A stretch of DNA of 64,000 nucleotides from Panicum virgatum (taxonomy: Eukaryota; Streptophyta; Magnoliopsida; Poales; Poaceae), in assembly GCF_016808335.1 (NCBI RefSeq), contig NC_053138.1, positions 58,992,951 to 59,056,950 of the forward strand, given 5' to 3'. Below, piece after piece: positions 35,132 to 47,529 of this stretch (its first letter is position 1; each line of letters begins with the position of its first letter). Below the pieces are notes generated by a model, which saw nothing but the letters and a program-made list of their open reading frames with translations, ran no database searches and was not told the origin of the DNA. The position numbers and the translations under genes are program-made.

Positions 35132-35700
35132 CTTTCTCATGAGCGCTGTTACTGTGCATGTAAATGTCTTTGTTCTTGGTAGTCTTACTCCTATGACCTG
35201 TAGTGATTGGTTCTTACATTCTAGTGGGATATGGGTACAAGAATATTTAGGGAATTTGCTTTATTTACCCCTTCTGCGCTAAGAAATGGTTACATGACAA
35301 TGTAGGGCTGTGTGCCCAGGCGTATGGTTTTGGGAAGGATTACAGAAGAATAGCACCTTACTTATTGATGACTTCCAGTTAACTGCATTGGTTTAGTTTT
35401 ACGCACTCAAATGTGTGGCTGTTGGAACTTGATGTCTGCCATTTGAGCGAAAAGAGGTTGTATGGTTACGCTGAAATTATCACCTAACCTGATCTCAGTT
35501 CTCCCATGATAGCTGAAATCGCCCTCAAAATGCTTGACCATCTCTGAACTCTGAATGAATTCACAGCTACTGAGGAGTTCATCATGGGACATAAGTGGTG
35601 GGTGAACATTCAATGAAGTTACAGGCACTGAATAGCCTGGCGGAATCAAATGCTAGCACGTATTAGACATTTCTTTTTGGACGTTGCCCCCCTCTTTTGG
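35132..35700. other. 3' UTR and downstream flank of the transporter gene
   Basis: Non-coding. The 3' UTR probably ends within about 250-400 bp of the stop; no AATAAA was assigned. No other gene. Confidence 0.5.
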
Positions 35701-35704
35701 TCCA

Positions 35705-35712
35705 TATAAAAG
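35705..35712 (+). promoter_or_regulatory. TATA box of PHAS unit 1
   Basis: TATAAAAG preceded by TTTTGGTCCA, 122 bp upstream of the miR2118-like site 1. The same context recurs at four other units. Confidence 0.6.
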
Positions 35713-35826
35713 AGCAGTTGAAGGGGGCACGACAGTGTTGTAACACGATTACACGAGAGAGATGAGCACTTGTTCTGAACAAAGAGACAATTGCATTGCA
35801 GCGGCTTCGCTGTGGTTGACTGGTTG

Positions 35827-35848
35827 TAGGCTTGGGATGCATCTGGAG
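35827..35848 (+). other. miR2118-like target site 1
   Basis: Core GGCTTGGGATGCATCTGGAG. Canonical slicing would fall between 35838 and 35839, setting the 21-nt register from 35839. Confidence 0.65.
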
Positions 35849-36077
35849 GGCTCGTTTCACCCTTCCAAAGCATCGTAATTGCCCAAGCTTTCTAATCCCT
35901 CCGTTCTCTGTTATTTGACGCTTCACGTTCAGTAAAAAAAAAGGAATGGTAATGACTTTAAAATATTTTTCGCGACCGTGCCTGAGTATGTTTTTCATTA
36001 AAAGGAGAAAAAAGTACAATACAAACTTCGAGTTGGTTCCAGAGAGACGGAGCCAACCCGACGACTCAACATGCACA

Positions 36078-36660
36078 CTAAGTGAATACATTGTTAGCTG
36101 ACTCGCGACCTGGTAACCTACCTAAAGCTTGAGTGACCGGTTCTAATTTACTAAAACCTGTCTGGAACCAAGCACAGATCTCGTCAAACACCCAGTCCAG
36201 TATCTCATGCATGGTCCTAATTTGACGGTAAAAAATTCTCTTGTTTCTTTCCTTCCATACCATCCAGCAAATCAAGATTACCACTGAGTCAAAACAGCGC
36301 CGTTCCTCCTTCAGAATGCGTTTCCTAGCTCGAGTCCACCAAGCAACCAACCATTGATCATGACTTGATGGGGAGACAGCCGACCAGCCGATCCGATGGA
36401 ATAATTGGAACCAAAGTTCCCTTGAAAATGAACAACACAACAGCAGATGCTCAATTATTTCAGGTGCCTGTGAGCAAAGAGCACATGAGTCATCATCTTG
36501 TAGCCCATGTTTTTTCCTCCTAGCCGCGGTCCAGCATCGATCATGCAGCACCAACCAAATGAAGAATTTGCATTTGGGTGGTGCCCGCGCCTTCCGAAGT
36601 AATGTGGCTCCTTTCACTGGTTGCTGTCCAATAAAGAATGACTCTAAAATATTTGACGTT
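36078..36660 (-). pseudogene. LINE fragment: reverse-transcriptase zinc-binding (zf-RVT) domain
   Basis: The C-terminal ~190 codons of a longer minus-strand ORF read KARAPPKCKFFIWLVLHDRCWTA, then CALCSQAPEIIEHLLLCCSFSRELW, then WMVWKERNKRIF. This is the zinc-binding region found after RT in plant L1-type LINEs and derived ORFs. The in-frame sequence to the right (36661-37244) has no such similarity and is probably fortuitous. No RT palm is present, so it is a truncated remnant. It lies inside the PHAS cluster between units 1 and 2. Confidence 0.75.
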
Positions 36661-38192
36661 GCAAATACAACAAAATGCAGCATGCCATCTTGGCCCCTGT
36701 CGTCTGGCTGTTCTTCCAATTGCGAGCAAGACGCTCTCTGGCTTCTCAGAGATACGGGTGGCTGGCATCGCTGCGTCCAGCAGCGGCTTGGAGGAGGAAG
36801 AGGAGGACGAGGACAAGCGGCCGGAGACGAAGACGATGGCCGAGGCACCCAGCATCCCAGCACATCGTGCATCCCAGCCACGCGCAGGGGCACTCGAGGT
36901 AGGCTCCGGTCAATCTGTCCCCCTGGCATCTCTTTCTCACCGAAGCCTGGGCCCCATGAACTTGTAATCTGTAAACTTTCGATCGCATAAGCAGGGCGTG
37001 GAAATCCTTCTGTAATCAGCATACTCAATGTTGTTGAGCCAAATAATTTTGAGGCAAATTTGAAGTAAAAAACAACCCTTGTATAATCAGTATCCTCATG
37101 CTGAAGATTGATATCTGAAAAGATCATCTTTGCAGCCTCATGGATGCGGTTGCTCTGCTTTGTGAATGTCAGAAACGGTGCTGCAGTTAGGTGATGAGCA
37201 TACTGGAACAGAAACATATTCCATCGATTTCGTTCCAGCACCACCTGTCTATTTCAAATTTTGCTATCTGATCTTCTTGTTCCAATCAAATTTTAGGCAT
37301 CATGGTTCCACTGCTTTTAGGTTTGACAAGATAACTCTCCTTTTGGTAGGATTCCATTGACTGAGTTCTGACTGCATTATTTCCATCAGGTGCAGGATTG
37401 CAGTATTTACTTAAATGCTGAGCTATGCCACACTAGTATCTTGGGCACTTTTAACTATTACAGGAAGATAGTCAAGCCTTAAGAGCTGCAGCATTCAATG
37501 TCACCAATCAATTACGTCCTGCAATTAGCATCCACATTGTAGAGGATTGGCTGGTGAATATATATGGCTCTAATTGTCACAAATCTGGCAATTTCCAAGT
37601 CCTTGCTAAAGATAAAAAAGGGTACATATATAAAGCTGCCTACTAGTCACGAATAAATTATAAACAGCATGACAGCATGTCGGATGGAACTTTAAATGTG
37701 TGCCTTATTATATGTGCCATACGCATCTTTTCTTTGAAGACGTGATCAAAGTCATGTAAAACCTCCTAATCAAAAGGTCAGTATGTCATCTACATATCCA
37801 TGTTTTAATTACATTGAATGATATCCCCAAAAAATTGAAAGACGAGAGCAGGCATAACAATAATAGGATTGTCGACATAGTATGCAAAAATATTAATATA
37901 TGTTGATATTTTGTGATGTGCATACATTGCAAAAAAAAAAGTGTGAACTGCTCTATGCAGAACTATTATTTCTGGAGGAGACAACCGGACCGTAATTTTA
38001 TTGGAGGAAAAAGTGATTACTTTGCCGTTTCCATGCGTGATGCCATGCAACCAGCAGGCAGCAGCTTAGCCATAAGAACCTTTTGCATTGGACTGAACTG
38101 AACAGCAGAATAAACGTGAAGTATATTGTATCTATATACCATCTCGCTGCTCCCTACTGAATAAATATCATAGAACGGTAGGTACAAACTGA
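36661..38192. other. gene-free spacer
   Basis: No gene, complete transposon or miR2118-like motif recognised. A GC-richer patch at 36740-36960 gives overlapping ORFs on both strands. Confidence 0.45.
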
Positions 38193-38200
38193 ACTTGACT

Positions 38201-39464
38201 CAAGGTTTTTTTTCCCGACCGGAACCGGTCCGGAAACCGCGGTTACCGGTGTAACCGGTCCGGACCGGTTCCGGTACCGCCCGGTTTCAAACCGCTCAAA
38301 TTCAAAACTTCAAATTTGAATTAAAAAAATAAAAAATTCTTAAAAAATTCTAAAAATACTTCAAGTTGTGACGAATCTAATAGTGTCAAATTTTTTCAAA
38401 TATTTGTTCATTTAGTATACTTTGCGGGCATTTGCAATTAAACCAAAAAAGAAAAAGAAAAAAATGGTCCGGCCCATTAAGGCCCACTTTGGCCCGAATG
38501 CGCCGGCGACCCTTATGAAGACCCCAGTGACCTGTCCGCCCCCAGAACGTCACGCCGCCCCCACGCCGCGACCCCTCCGCCGCCCCCACGCCGCGACCGG
38601 CGCTCACCGTCGGCCAGCCGCCCGGAGCCTGCGGCTAGCCGGGTGGTAGCTCCAGTAAGCCGGCCCGGCAGCGGATCTATCGGCCCCCACCGGTAAACCG
38701 CGCGCGCAGCCGGTTTACTGGCCCGGAGCGGCGGTTAGCCGCCACAAAGGTATGAACTCGATTTTTTTTTACCCTATGAGTTGATTTAGAATATTAGATG
38801 ATTTGTTTTAGGATTTAGGTAAGATTTAGGTGTATGACTCAGGTGTATTTAGGTAAGATTTAGGTGTATGACTTAGGTGTATTAGATGATTTTTTATACT
38901 ATGACTTAGGATTTAGGTAGATTTGATTTAGGTGTATTTAGGATTTAGGTAGATTTGAATATTAAGGTGCATATATGATTTAGGTAGATTTTATTTAAGG
39001 TGCATACAAATACCAAATGGCGTCCCAAATGGGGGTCTTCTCATTCTTACGTTGAACTTTTATTGATGTGTATTAGTGACTATTGTATTTGTATGCACGA
39101 TTATGACTATGGTATTTGTATGCATGCTTATTACTATTGTATTTGTATACATGATTATAAATTATTGCTTGGTGTGGTCTTTTACATTAATATGTGCATA
39201 GCTCATGCCAAAATTTTCATTTATTTCACAACGGGGAACCACTTTAAAACCGTCGGTTTTTTTGTTCAACGCCCCGGTTACCACTCAAACCGGAGCGGTT
39301 TAAGGGCCTAACCGGTCGGCTAACCGGTGGAAACCGGTTGAACTATCGTTTTTGGTTTGAAATTTGAATTTGGCCGGTTTTTTCGGTAACCGGTCAAACC
39401 GGACCGGTTTACCGGAACCGGACGGCGGCGGTTTCATCCTACCGGTCGGGAAAAAAAAACCCTG
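38201..39464. mobile_element. non-autonomous hAT element with perfect 8-bp TSD
   Basis: 1264 bp. Ends CAAGGTTTTTTTTCCCGACC and, reversed from the right, CAGGGTTTTTTTTTCCCGAC. Both sides are flanked by ACTTGACT (38193-38200 and 39465-39472). CARGG ends plus an 8-bp duplication are the hAT signature. Both subterminal regions (38215-38300, 39240-39440) are packed with ACCGGT/AACCGG motifs in both orientations, as expected of transposase-binding repeats. The interior holds GGCCCA-rich sequence, then at 38810-38990 degenerate tandem repeats of GATTTAGGTGTATGA. No transposase. Confidence 0.9.
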
Positions 39465-39974
39465 ACTTGACTACAGAGTAATGCACATAAACAACGATAA
39501 AGCCTTTGGTCCGAATTGAGTTATAGGGTGGGTTGAAGCTGAACTAGACTGCAGAAGTGCAGATGCTCCCTAATATTTTTGTATATGAAAATAAATAGTA
39601 CACCTTTGTCGACCATATATATATAAAGGCACATGTGATGAGCACAAATGTTGTAGAGCAGGGAAATGAAAATTTTCATTGATACCTAGGAGTTAAAAGG
39701 TAGGTAATTCCAATAACGCTAGCTACATTGCCACAGGGGTGACCGTACGTAGATAGTACTGCATCTTCAATAATTGCATGGAATGCAATTATTGTTGGAA
39801 CACGTTTACACTTTCACGCGGATGTAGTGATGTCTTGGTCCATAAAAAGAGATGGTGAATCAGAAGAAGTTCATCATGTTGAGAGATGATCAAGTGGTAC
39901 ATGGAGTCGACTTCCAGGGCGATTGCTTTTGTGTGTTTGGATTGTTGGCTGTCTTTCCGAAGGCTTTTCCATGG

Positions 39975-39996
39975 TAGGATTGGGAGACACCAGGAG
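39975..39996 (+). other. miR2118-like target site 2
   Basis: Core GGATTGGGAGACACCAGGAG. The TATA-like ATAAAAA at 39842-39848 follows TCTTGGTCC, 133 bp upstream. Predicted register starts at 39987. Confidence 0.6.
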
Positions 39997-40728
39997 CTCT
40001 AAAGTGACAATATTTTAGGACATTCCTACATCATGGAACTTTTTCCCTCTAGCAAAAGTCATCAGAGAGGAGAAAACCTAAGTTCCAAAGTCCTAACGGT
40101 CAAGAAAAGCAATAAGTTTAGTAGAAAGACACTGCTGCCTAAGCAATTCATGCCTCAGAGAGCACACCCTCTTGTGATCGAGGCAATATCCAACAGCAAA
40201 GCTAAATAGATGAGTGTATTCATTAGGACGGTAGAGCAGTTAATTACAAACATCTAGTAACTACATATTCATCTACCATGGAATCCTCTATTATTAATGA
40301 GGTTTAAGGGCTTATTCAAGCAGGATTTTGTACCGGGAGAGTGAGTTAAGCTCTAGTACTACTACTCTCAGTGGGAAATAAGTTTCCTAAAATCGGCAAT
40401 AATACACCTGTATCTCATGCTTGTTTTCATGTCAACACACCGTGCAAAGTTTGTAACGTCACTGATGGTAAATACACTATCCTAACAGTTTTATATTTCA
40501 CTTCAGGCAGTATGGTGCACACTTTTGCAGTCGCAAAGTGAACCATGAATTGGCCTTGCATATGCTGAATTGTACAGAGAGCCTAGTATAGTTACACCAT
40601 CATATATTGATGCTAGTTTGAATAGTCTCCTTGGTCCATAAAAATAGAAGGTGAGCAAGTAGAAGTGCTATGGTTGCATTGAGATCGATAAGTAGTTCAT
40701 GGATTTCACACCAGAGGCTTTGCTCTGA

Positions 40729-40750
40729 TAGGCCTGGGAGACATCAGGAG
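40729..40750 (+). other. miR2118-like target site 3
   Basis: Core GGCCTGGGAGACATCAGGAG. ATAAAAAT at 40638-40645 follows CTTGGTCC, 91 bp upstream. Predicted register starts at 40741. Confidence 0.65.
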
Positions 40751-41379
40751 CTCCTGCCATGCATACAGTTGGGAGCCAAGTGTGTGCGCTATTGAAAGGG
40801 CGAAGCAATGGGCAGATGGGGTGGAATACCGGGCCTTTCTCAGCCCTAGAATGAAAGCTGCTGCTGGCAGGGCGCTATGCCTCACAATTGTTTGTGCTTC
40901 ATCAATGTTTTTTTTTAATTTCTACACCCTCCAACTCATCTGCTACTCGCTGTCCTAGATCGAAGAGCAGCAAACCTAAGGTCCACGACGTCTGGCGTTT
41001 CAAGTAAGGCCATCATCTGGGCTGAACACCTGTTACAGATGCTTCTTCACTCCTGGTATAGTAGCTAAGCTAGAAGTGTTCTGCTACTGTTAAAATTCAG
41101 AACGAAAGAGAAAAGTCGTACATTCAAAATTTGGATTGATTATTGGATCCAAGATCTTAGAGGTTGAACTATTATATGCTAACCAACAAAAGTGTACATA
41201 TCCTGTTAATAATACATGTGGGATCAGCAGATAAGATGTGAGTGAGATCAGCAGATAAGACAACTTATGGAAGATGTGGTTGGTGCACATTTAAATACAA
41301 AGAACCAAATTAAGGCACCGAAACAGTCGGATGGGCTATAAAGCCATCTAAACGGTGGTAGTTTGCTATCTTTTTGGTC

Positions 41380-41387
41380 TATAAAAG
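41380..41387 (+). promoter_or_regulatory. TATA box of PHAS unit 4
   Basis: TATAAAAG after TTTTTGGTC, 153 bp upstream of site 4. Confidence 0.55.
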
Positions 41388-41532
41388 AACAAAAGAGGGA
41401 CTAAACACCAAGCTCAAAAAGATGAGCATTTGTTTCCTCTCCACATGAAAAGAGGGGATGAACCTTGACTGCACCATTCGTGGAGATCGATTGACAACTC
41501 TTGCTTGTCGTGCATGCCCTTGTTCGTTGTAG

Positions 41533-41554
41533 TAGGCTTGGGTGGAGTCAGGAG
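41533..41554 (+). other. miR2118-like target site 4
   Basis: Core GGCTTGGGTGGAGTCAGGAG; weaker in the centre than the others. Predicted register starts at 41545. Confidence 0.55.
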
Positions 41555-41995
41555 CCATTGTTCTACAGGGATCAGCCGGCATACGTTCTTCTGGTCAATG
41601 CGCTAGTCCTAGGTCCCTGTAACTCACGCGCCTGGCAGCTAACAGCTCTGCCGAAAGCTCGTGCCACTGAAGATATGCTCGGTGGTGACTGGAGGCCAAA
41701 GGCCGCCGGAGGAGGCATGTGGCAGGATGCGATGTGCGGCAGCGGCCGCCAGGTTGTTGTCGACAACGCAATGTCTGGCTGGCGACGGCGCTATCGGCTG
41801 CATGTGCCAGTGCAAACTAGGGCACCGGATAAAAATTTTAATGGTTACTCGCAATCTGTAGTGTAGTGTAGTGATCGATGTTGACCAAAGAGTACATCTC
41901 GGATCCAACTCATGTTTGCTTTGGTACTTCAACTGCCATTTTGAACTGAAGTTTCACAAGAGATATACAAAGTAATGAGTCACCTCAGTACAGAT

Positions 41996-44900
41996 CACTA
42001 CTACAAAATAGGCCTTTGTTCCAGGCCATTTGTCCCAGCAGCCTTTGGACCCGGGACAATAGGTGGCTTTTGTCCCGGGTCCAACGGCTACCCGGGCCAG
42101 CAGGGAGGGGGGGACAGGGGCATTTTGTCCCGGTTGGAGCCACCAACCGGGATAAAAGGGATAACCGGCAGCACTTGCGAAGGCTAGAGGAACGGCTCAT
42201 GTCACACGATCAAAGACTGGAGGAAGAGGTTCAACGCCAAGTGGCCATAGCAATGAGCCAGCAACAGCAAGCGCAAACGGTGCCTCCAGAACCTAATGTC
42301 GCAGCCGATCATATATCTCAGCGGAAAAGCAGCTGCGCTTCCACAGATGTCGCCGTTGAGCCAACGGGGATCCAGGCCGCAGTTGAAGCGACGGCCCCGC
42401 AGCGATTTCTAGTGGATGAGATTACCCGGCGGACACCTTGTGACCTGCAGACTGCCATTAAGAACTTAATGTTCACTGTTGCGTACGGTACCGCCATGCC
42501 AACCCAACCAGGTGACGTGTACCACGGGCAGCAAATTCCGGCAGGATATACAAGAGTTGGCGTGGAGCAGGTGTGCCAGGGTTGAGAGACGCTCGAGCTT
42601 GATATTCCTGGAGGCGATGGGGAGAGGGCACAAGCAGAAGCCATTCATGACTACATCCTATGGGATAAGTGCTACATTGTTCTAAAGTCGAATGATCGAA
42701 CACCAAGACCGGCATCTCAGCATGCCTCTCCAAGGCCATCATCTCCGCAAAACCCCCCAAGGGCAGCACTGTCTCAGCAAGGTTCACCGGCACATTCTCC
42801 ATCACCATCATCTCATGCGCCAATGAACACTCAAGCGTCACCGTCGCCTCCATGGTCACCCCCTCCGCCGCCGGCAAAGAAGCAGAAACAGCCGCAGGCA
42901 AAGAAGGTAGCTGCACCGGCTAAGTAGCCTCCAAAGAAGAAGGAAAAGAAGAAGAAAACCAAGGAGGCTCATATTAAACCCTGGGACATGAGCCTTGAAG
43001 AATGCGATCGGATAACTCAAGAAAGAGTTAAAGAGCACTTCAAGCCCAAGCCGAAGCCGGAGCCCAAGAAAGTGATAAATCCGGTTGATTTGAAATTTTT
43101 TAAGAGAATGTGCGAAGCAAATAAGAGAAAATTCATTCCGAGAGATCCCTCTTCAGACTACAAACGCACAATTATCAAAACTACTGAGAAAAAGAAGAGA
43201 CAATCAAAGTCGTCGTCATCCGACGTTCCACAGCTCGGAGCCCAAAAGAAATAATCAATAGAGCCTCTCGTAGTGGGACAGACGACGCAACAACAAGACT
43301 TTGTTATATTTTTGAAAGAATCAAACCTGACGGCGGCTCAGATTGCAGGGGGAGAAGATATTCCAAAGGCCGATGTGGTCGTCAAATGGACGTATGAGCT
43401 GGGCAAATCTCTTGTACCCCCGAAGTAGTGTCCGTGCTTCCAATACAAATGTATAAGCTGCACCAGCACTACATGCGTGCGATGGCCGATTGCATCTTCA
43501 TGCAGGGTGCAAAGATTAAAGATGACGATTTCTTACGGGGGAGGCCATTATATGGATAAACTGGGAAGAAATTTACCAACTATTCCATCAGGAGGACCTC
43601 GACATCTCTATGGTCGGTTTGTGGGTTCTGTAAGTATTTTACTCTCCTTACGTATTGTTTTGCATGATCTCAACATACTGATCCCTTGATTTATTCGGTA
43701 TCATGTAGAATGGAGATACAAACTTGCAGGAGAAAGGGATACTCTCACCTCGGCTTCATCGACCCAATTACTTGTAATTGGAGGATTCTACGCGACACTT
43801 CCGATGAGCTATTCCAAAACTTGTTCAAGTACATAAACGTTCATCACAACAAGCAAATGATATTGTTTCCTTACAACTTTGCGTGAGTGATTCCTTCCGT
43901 CTAACTCTTTCTATTCTGTAATCGAATTGTTTAAACCTTAACTACCAAGAACTGCCTCCGTATAATCTTGTAGTGAACACTGGGTCCTAATTGTCATAAT
44001 TCCCGAGAAGAGCCTACTCGTGGTTATGGACTCATTGATGAGAAATCCAGAACAATACGAAAATCTTCTTAACATGATGAAAAAGTAATTCAACCACTAC
44101 TCCGTCGATGATCGATAATTTGAATCACTTGTTACTTAACTATAATTGTTCTAATCATGCACATGATTTGGAAACAATTCGCTAAAAATCATCCAGGCAA
44201 ATTTGACAAGGAATTGAAGATCAAGACAGATTTTGCGGTACGCACTTAGATGATTCGTTGCACGATTCATTAGTTTTATTATATATTCATGTAAATACCT
44301 GATAATTTCTTCTCTCTTAAAGTGTGAGGCAGAAACAAGGCACTAATTTATGCGCATACTATGTATGCGAGAACATCCATGGTCTGGTAGGTCCTCCAAG
44401 GGCCTGGACAGATTGGGAGGAGGAAGTAAGTAAAAAACTTGTTAATATTTGAACTCGTATTTTAATTAGTCGAAATTAATTATCCCCTTTTTCCATAGGT
44501 CGAGGAGATGCGCGATAAACTCATACCGGAGGAAAAGATTATGGCGATTCAAGAACAATTGTCCGGATTTATTGTTGAGCAAGTCCTCGATCCAAAAGGC
44601 GAATTCTACTATGATGGACTATCTAATATTGACAATCGCAGCAAATATGATAATATACGTGTATATATATAATTAAGAACGAATATACCTATGTAAATAT
44701 ATATGTGTGTGTATGTATTATATTTCTATTTATGGGTATGTATGTATGTATTATATATTTAAGCCCTCCAACAATATATATGTGTATATATATGTTTATA
44801 TATGGAAACTATCTAGGACAAATATTATATAAGTAACTATATATATGTATATATTAGTGGAGATCTTACACACTGAATTCCAATACATAAGTTTAATTGA

Positions 44901-45180
44901 AATAAGTTTAATTGAAATGTAAAAGTATAATCGAAATAGAAAAATAATTGAGAAAAGAGGAACAGAAAAAAATGGACCTTTTGTCCCGGTTGGTAACACC
45001 AACCGGGACAAAAGGGTGCGCCAGGCACGTGGCGCCAGGGACAAAAGGGTGCTTTTTGTCCCGGTTGCCAGACCCGGGACGAAAGGGCACCCTCTTTTGT
45101 CCCGGCCTGGTGTTCTCAGTTGGGAAATCGAGACAACAGAAGTTTTCCAACCGGAACAAATCAGCGTTTATATAGTAGTG
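41996..45180 (+). mobile_element. CACTA (En/Spm) element with 3-bp TSD
   Basis: 3185 bp from CACTACTACAAAATAGG to ...TATATAGTAGTG, flanked by GAT on both sides (41993-41995, 45181-45183). Both subterminal regions carry repeated TTTTGTCCCGG(GT/TTGG) motifs in direct and inverted orientation, the usual CACTA subterminal repeats. It carries one decayed gene with a C48 protease domain but no TNP2-type transposase, so it is non-autonomous. It sits about 180 bp upstream of PHAS unit 5. Confidence 0.92.
42190..44672 (+). pseudogene. decayed CACTA accessory gene with C48/Ulp1-like cysteine protease domain
   Basis: Plus-strand, intron-containing remains. A coiled N-terminal part (RLEEEVQRQVAIAMSQQQ) is followed by VDEITRRTPCDLQTAIKN...YHGQQIPAGYTRVGVEQ, a Pro/Ser-rich and Lys-rich segment, and KPWDMSLEECDRITQERVK. 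The protease part has LHQHYMRAMADCIFMQGAKI, an exon with YSHLGFIDPITCNW, the catalytic His and Asp in HWVLIVII...VVMDSL, and Gln and Cys in RQKQGTNLCAYYVCENIHG. It ends LSNIDNRSKYDNIRVYI at about 44672. In-frame stops occur at 42583-42585 (TGA), near 42926 (TAG) and 43252-43254 (TAA), with a frame change near 43425. The family is often carried beside transposase in plant CACTA elements; role unknown. Confidence 0.75.
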
Positions 45181-45527
45181 GATTTGCTTCTAAGCTCGAT
45201 CAGCCTGACAAGGCAATAATAATTGACATCGGCGTCCTGTTTCTTTCAGGACACCGTCTAGCAGTGTTAGGTGAGGTTTCACTGAGCTGCAGGTACGAAA
45301 TAATGTGACAGAATCAAATAGTACATGCTCTTGTGATCTCGCACTTTACTTCCATCCCGTCCGTAAAATAAAGAGAGGAGATATACTTATGAAGCACCGC
45401 AACACCAGTGCTGCCACTGCTAGCTGCAAGAGAGGACAGAGAAGTAGGCTTTCTTCTTGATGGAACAAGCTAGAAACCAATGCATGGTTTGCATGGCTGT
45501 TCCACTGCCTGTTGCTAGCTCGGATTG

Positions 45528-45549
45528 TAGGCTTGGGAGGTATTGGGAT
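45528..45549 (+). other. miR2118-like target site 5
   Basis: Core GGCTTGGGAGGTATTGGGAT. An upstream TAAAATAAAG at about 45364 follows CCCGTCCG, a weaker version of the shared promoter context. Predicted register starts at 45540. Confidence 0.65.
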
Positions 45550-46057
45550 CTTTCGTGTTACAGCACATCATCCTCAATTCCTGAGCGCACCAGCTCGGAT
45601 GTGCGTAGAGAACCCTTATGTTGGATGCGATTGATTGACAAGGAGCTTGTGATGAATTTTACGTTGCACCATCTGTTGGAAAAGAACATGACCGGCCTCA
45701 TAGACGCCTGCATGACACCAAATAGAAATCCTCAGATTCTGCTTGCACTACGGCACACAGGACCAAAGTCAATTGTTAGGACCATGTTTCAGCTGTTGTA
45801 CCTAAATGTATAAAACTTTCACCAACATCTATCAATGAATTCTTGGGTGCTGGATTACAAACTCGTTCAGCTTTTACTTGTAAAGGAGTTACCTCTTATG
45901 CTTGAGCTTCAGAGGATACTCGGTGCATTACATATTGTTTGGACTACTACATTTGTTGCAACATCTAGTATTCATCTGGCTTGTAATAATTAATCTTTTT
46001 ATTATAAATATTGTTTCTGAGCTTAATGAAGGATTTTTTACTAAGAGTTAAGCTCTA

Positions 46058-46082
46058 CTAGTTCATCAACCCGTGCTACGGG
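46058..46082 (-). mobile_element. Helitron-like 3' terminus (outer)
   Basis: In minus sense: hairpin CCCGT-AGC-ACGGG, then TTGATGAA, then CTAG, then host T. This is the canonical Helitron 3' end (hairpin 8-12 nt before CTRR, inserted at A/T). The body would extend to the right; the TC 5' end was not located. Confidence 0.5.
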
Positions 46083-46099
46083 CTAACAATTTTAATAAA

Positions 46100-46140
46100 C
46101 TAGGCGTATAGCCTGCGCATTTGCTCAGCTAGTATTGAAA
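46100..46140 (-). mobile_element. second Helitron-like 3' terminus (eroded)
   Basis: Minus strand: GAGCAAATGCGCAGGC then TATACGC then CTAG, 42 bp inside the first terminus. The hairpin is imperfect. It resembles the terminus at 47530. Confidence 0.35.
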
Positions 46141-46651
46141 ATTCAAAAATTGCATGTCGTTGTATCCTTACTTAAAGGTTATACTATTTTTTTTTACCAT
46201 ACATCGTCCTGTTCATTATCGTAAATTATGTCTTATTGTTGATTAAAACAATTCAACTATGATCTACCTATAATAACAATTTGATTTGTTGAGCTTTAAT
46301 AATATTATGCTGATAATTATTCTTATTTTCATTTTATTTTGATTGATTGTTGTTAGCTTTAGTTTTTATTAATAGTATATATTTGTAACTGATACATAGC
46401 TAAATGGTATTTTATATTTATTTTTTTTATAATGGCATTGGTGGGTGATTTTTAATTAGGCAGGGGTATTTTAGGCTAATTTTTATCGTAATGGCAGCGA
46501 TGGGTAATTTTTATTTTTCTATTTTTCTCCGATTAACGTAAGAATTTTTAGACCTTGAGAGCGAATATGGAGGCTCCGTTTATTGGCCAAATAATAAGAT
46601 AATAGATGTAAATATTATAAGAGCCCGCAGCTAATTTAAATTCATTGTATT

Positions 46652-46692
46652 TGCAAACACCCCCCCCCCCCCCACCCACACACACACACACA
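46652..46692. repeat. poly-C / CA microsatellite
   Basis: About 15 C followed by repeated CA/ACAC dinucleotides. Confidence 0.9.
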
Positions 46693-47529
46693 ACCTGGGT
46701 TCAAATTAAAAATCCGCCCGAACCAAACATGAGTTGACCAACACTACCACCACACGCTGCTAACCAATAGGTCGAGCAGCGACCAGAGCGTGTACAATCC
46801 TTTGGCACGCGCTAGCATCCGGAGATCGGCCTCATTCTGTGCCAGGAGAAGGGCCTGATCAATCCTTGGCGCGGCGCCGTTAAACACTATATCTTTTCGC
46901 GTGGTGGCAGCAAGCCAGAGACACTCTCAAACAAAGAAACCCAACGAGGTTTTAATTCGCTGGTTACATGATATGCAAATATATGTACCATTTTTTTTAA
47001 TCGGCAGGCATATCAAATGACACATTGTGATTAGAGCGGCATGCATATCAAGATTTAACTACCCCTGCCAACTTTTTAAGTCATTTTGCGACCTTTTTCT
47101 TCCGCGAGCTGCTATCTAGCGTGACTGTTTGCCAAGTACCGGTCACCAAACTATTGATGAATGTGATCTTTGCTAACTGTATGGAACTTGAACACTGACA
47201 AAAGTGGAGTCTCACAACTATTCTTAGGTCTTACACGAGCTAGTTAGAAGTACGCTTACTACAATTTCATTTTTCTTGAGAATAGCATCTCGGCTGTTTT
47301 ATTATAAGGTAAAGGGTGCTAATTTTATCACCCATTAATTCTTGTTATGGCTTACTGTAAATGAATACTTTTGATGAAACACGCTAGTAATAATCCTGAG
47401 ATCGATACAAAGTTTCGTAACCTTCTACATGAAGGTACCATTTTTGCATGACAGGATGGCAATTTGCTGCTTAATGTGTCTCCGAGAGATGTTCAAATGC
47501 TGCAACAAACTTGTCATTTATACATCTAA

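Larger units (their letters stand above)
39473..41995 (+). other. region holding PHAS units 2-4
   Basis: Non-coding apart from the three motif-bearing units described separately. The ORF near 41501-41866 is incidental. Boundaries of individual transcripts are not visible. Confidence 0.5.

Noticed and set aside
36661..37244. N-terminal 195 codons of the minus ORF that ends in the zf-RVT domain
   Set aside because: No recognisable domain and no RT motif; composition changes abruptly. It is likely chance read-through joined to a LINE fragment.
42016..42180. N-terminal part of the ORF starting at 42016 as real protein
   Set aside because: It reads through CACTA subterminal repeats; the coding remnant is recognisable only from about 42190.
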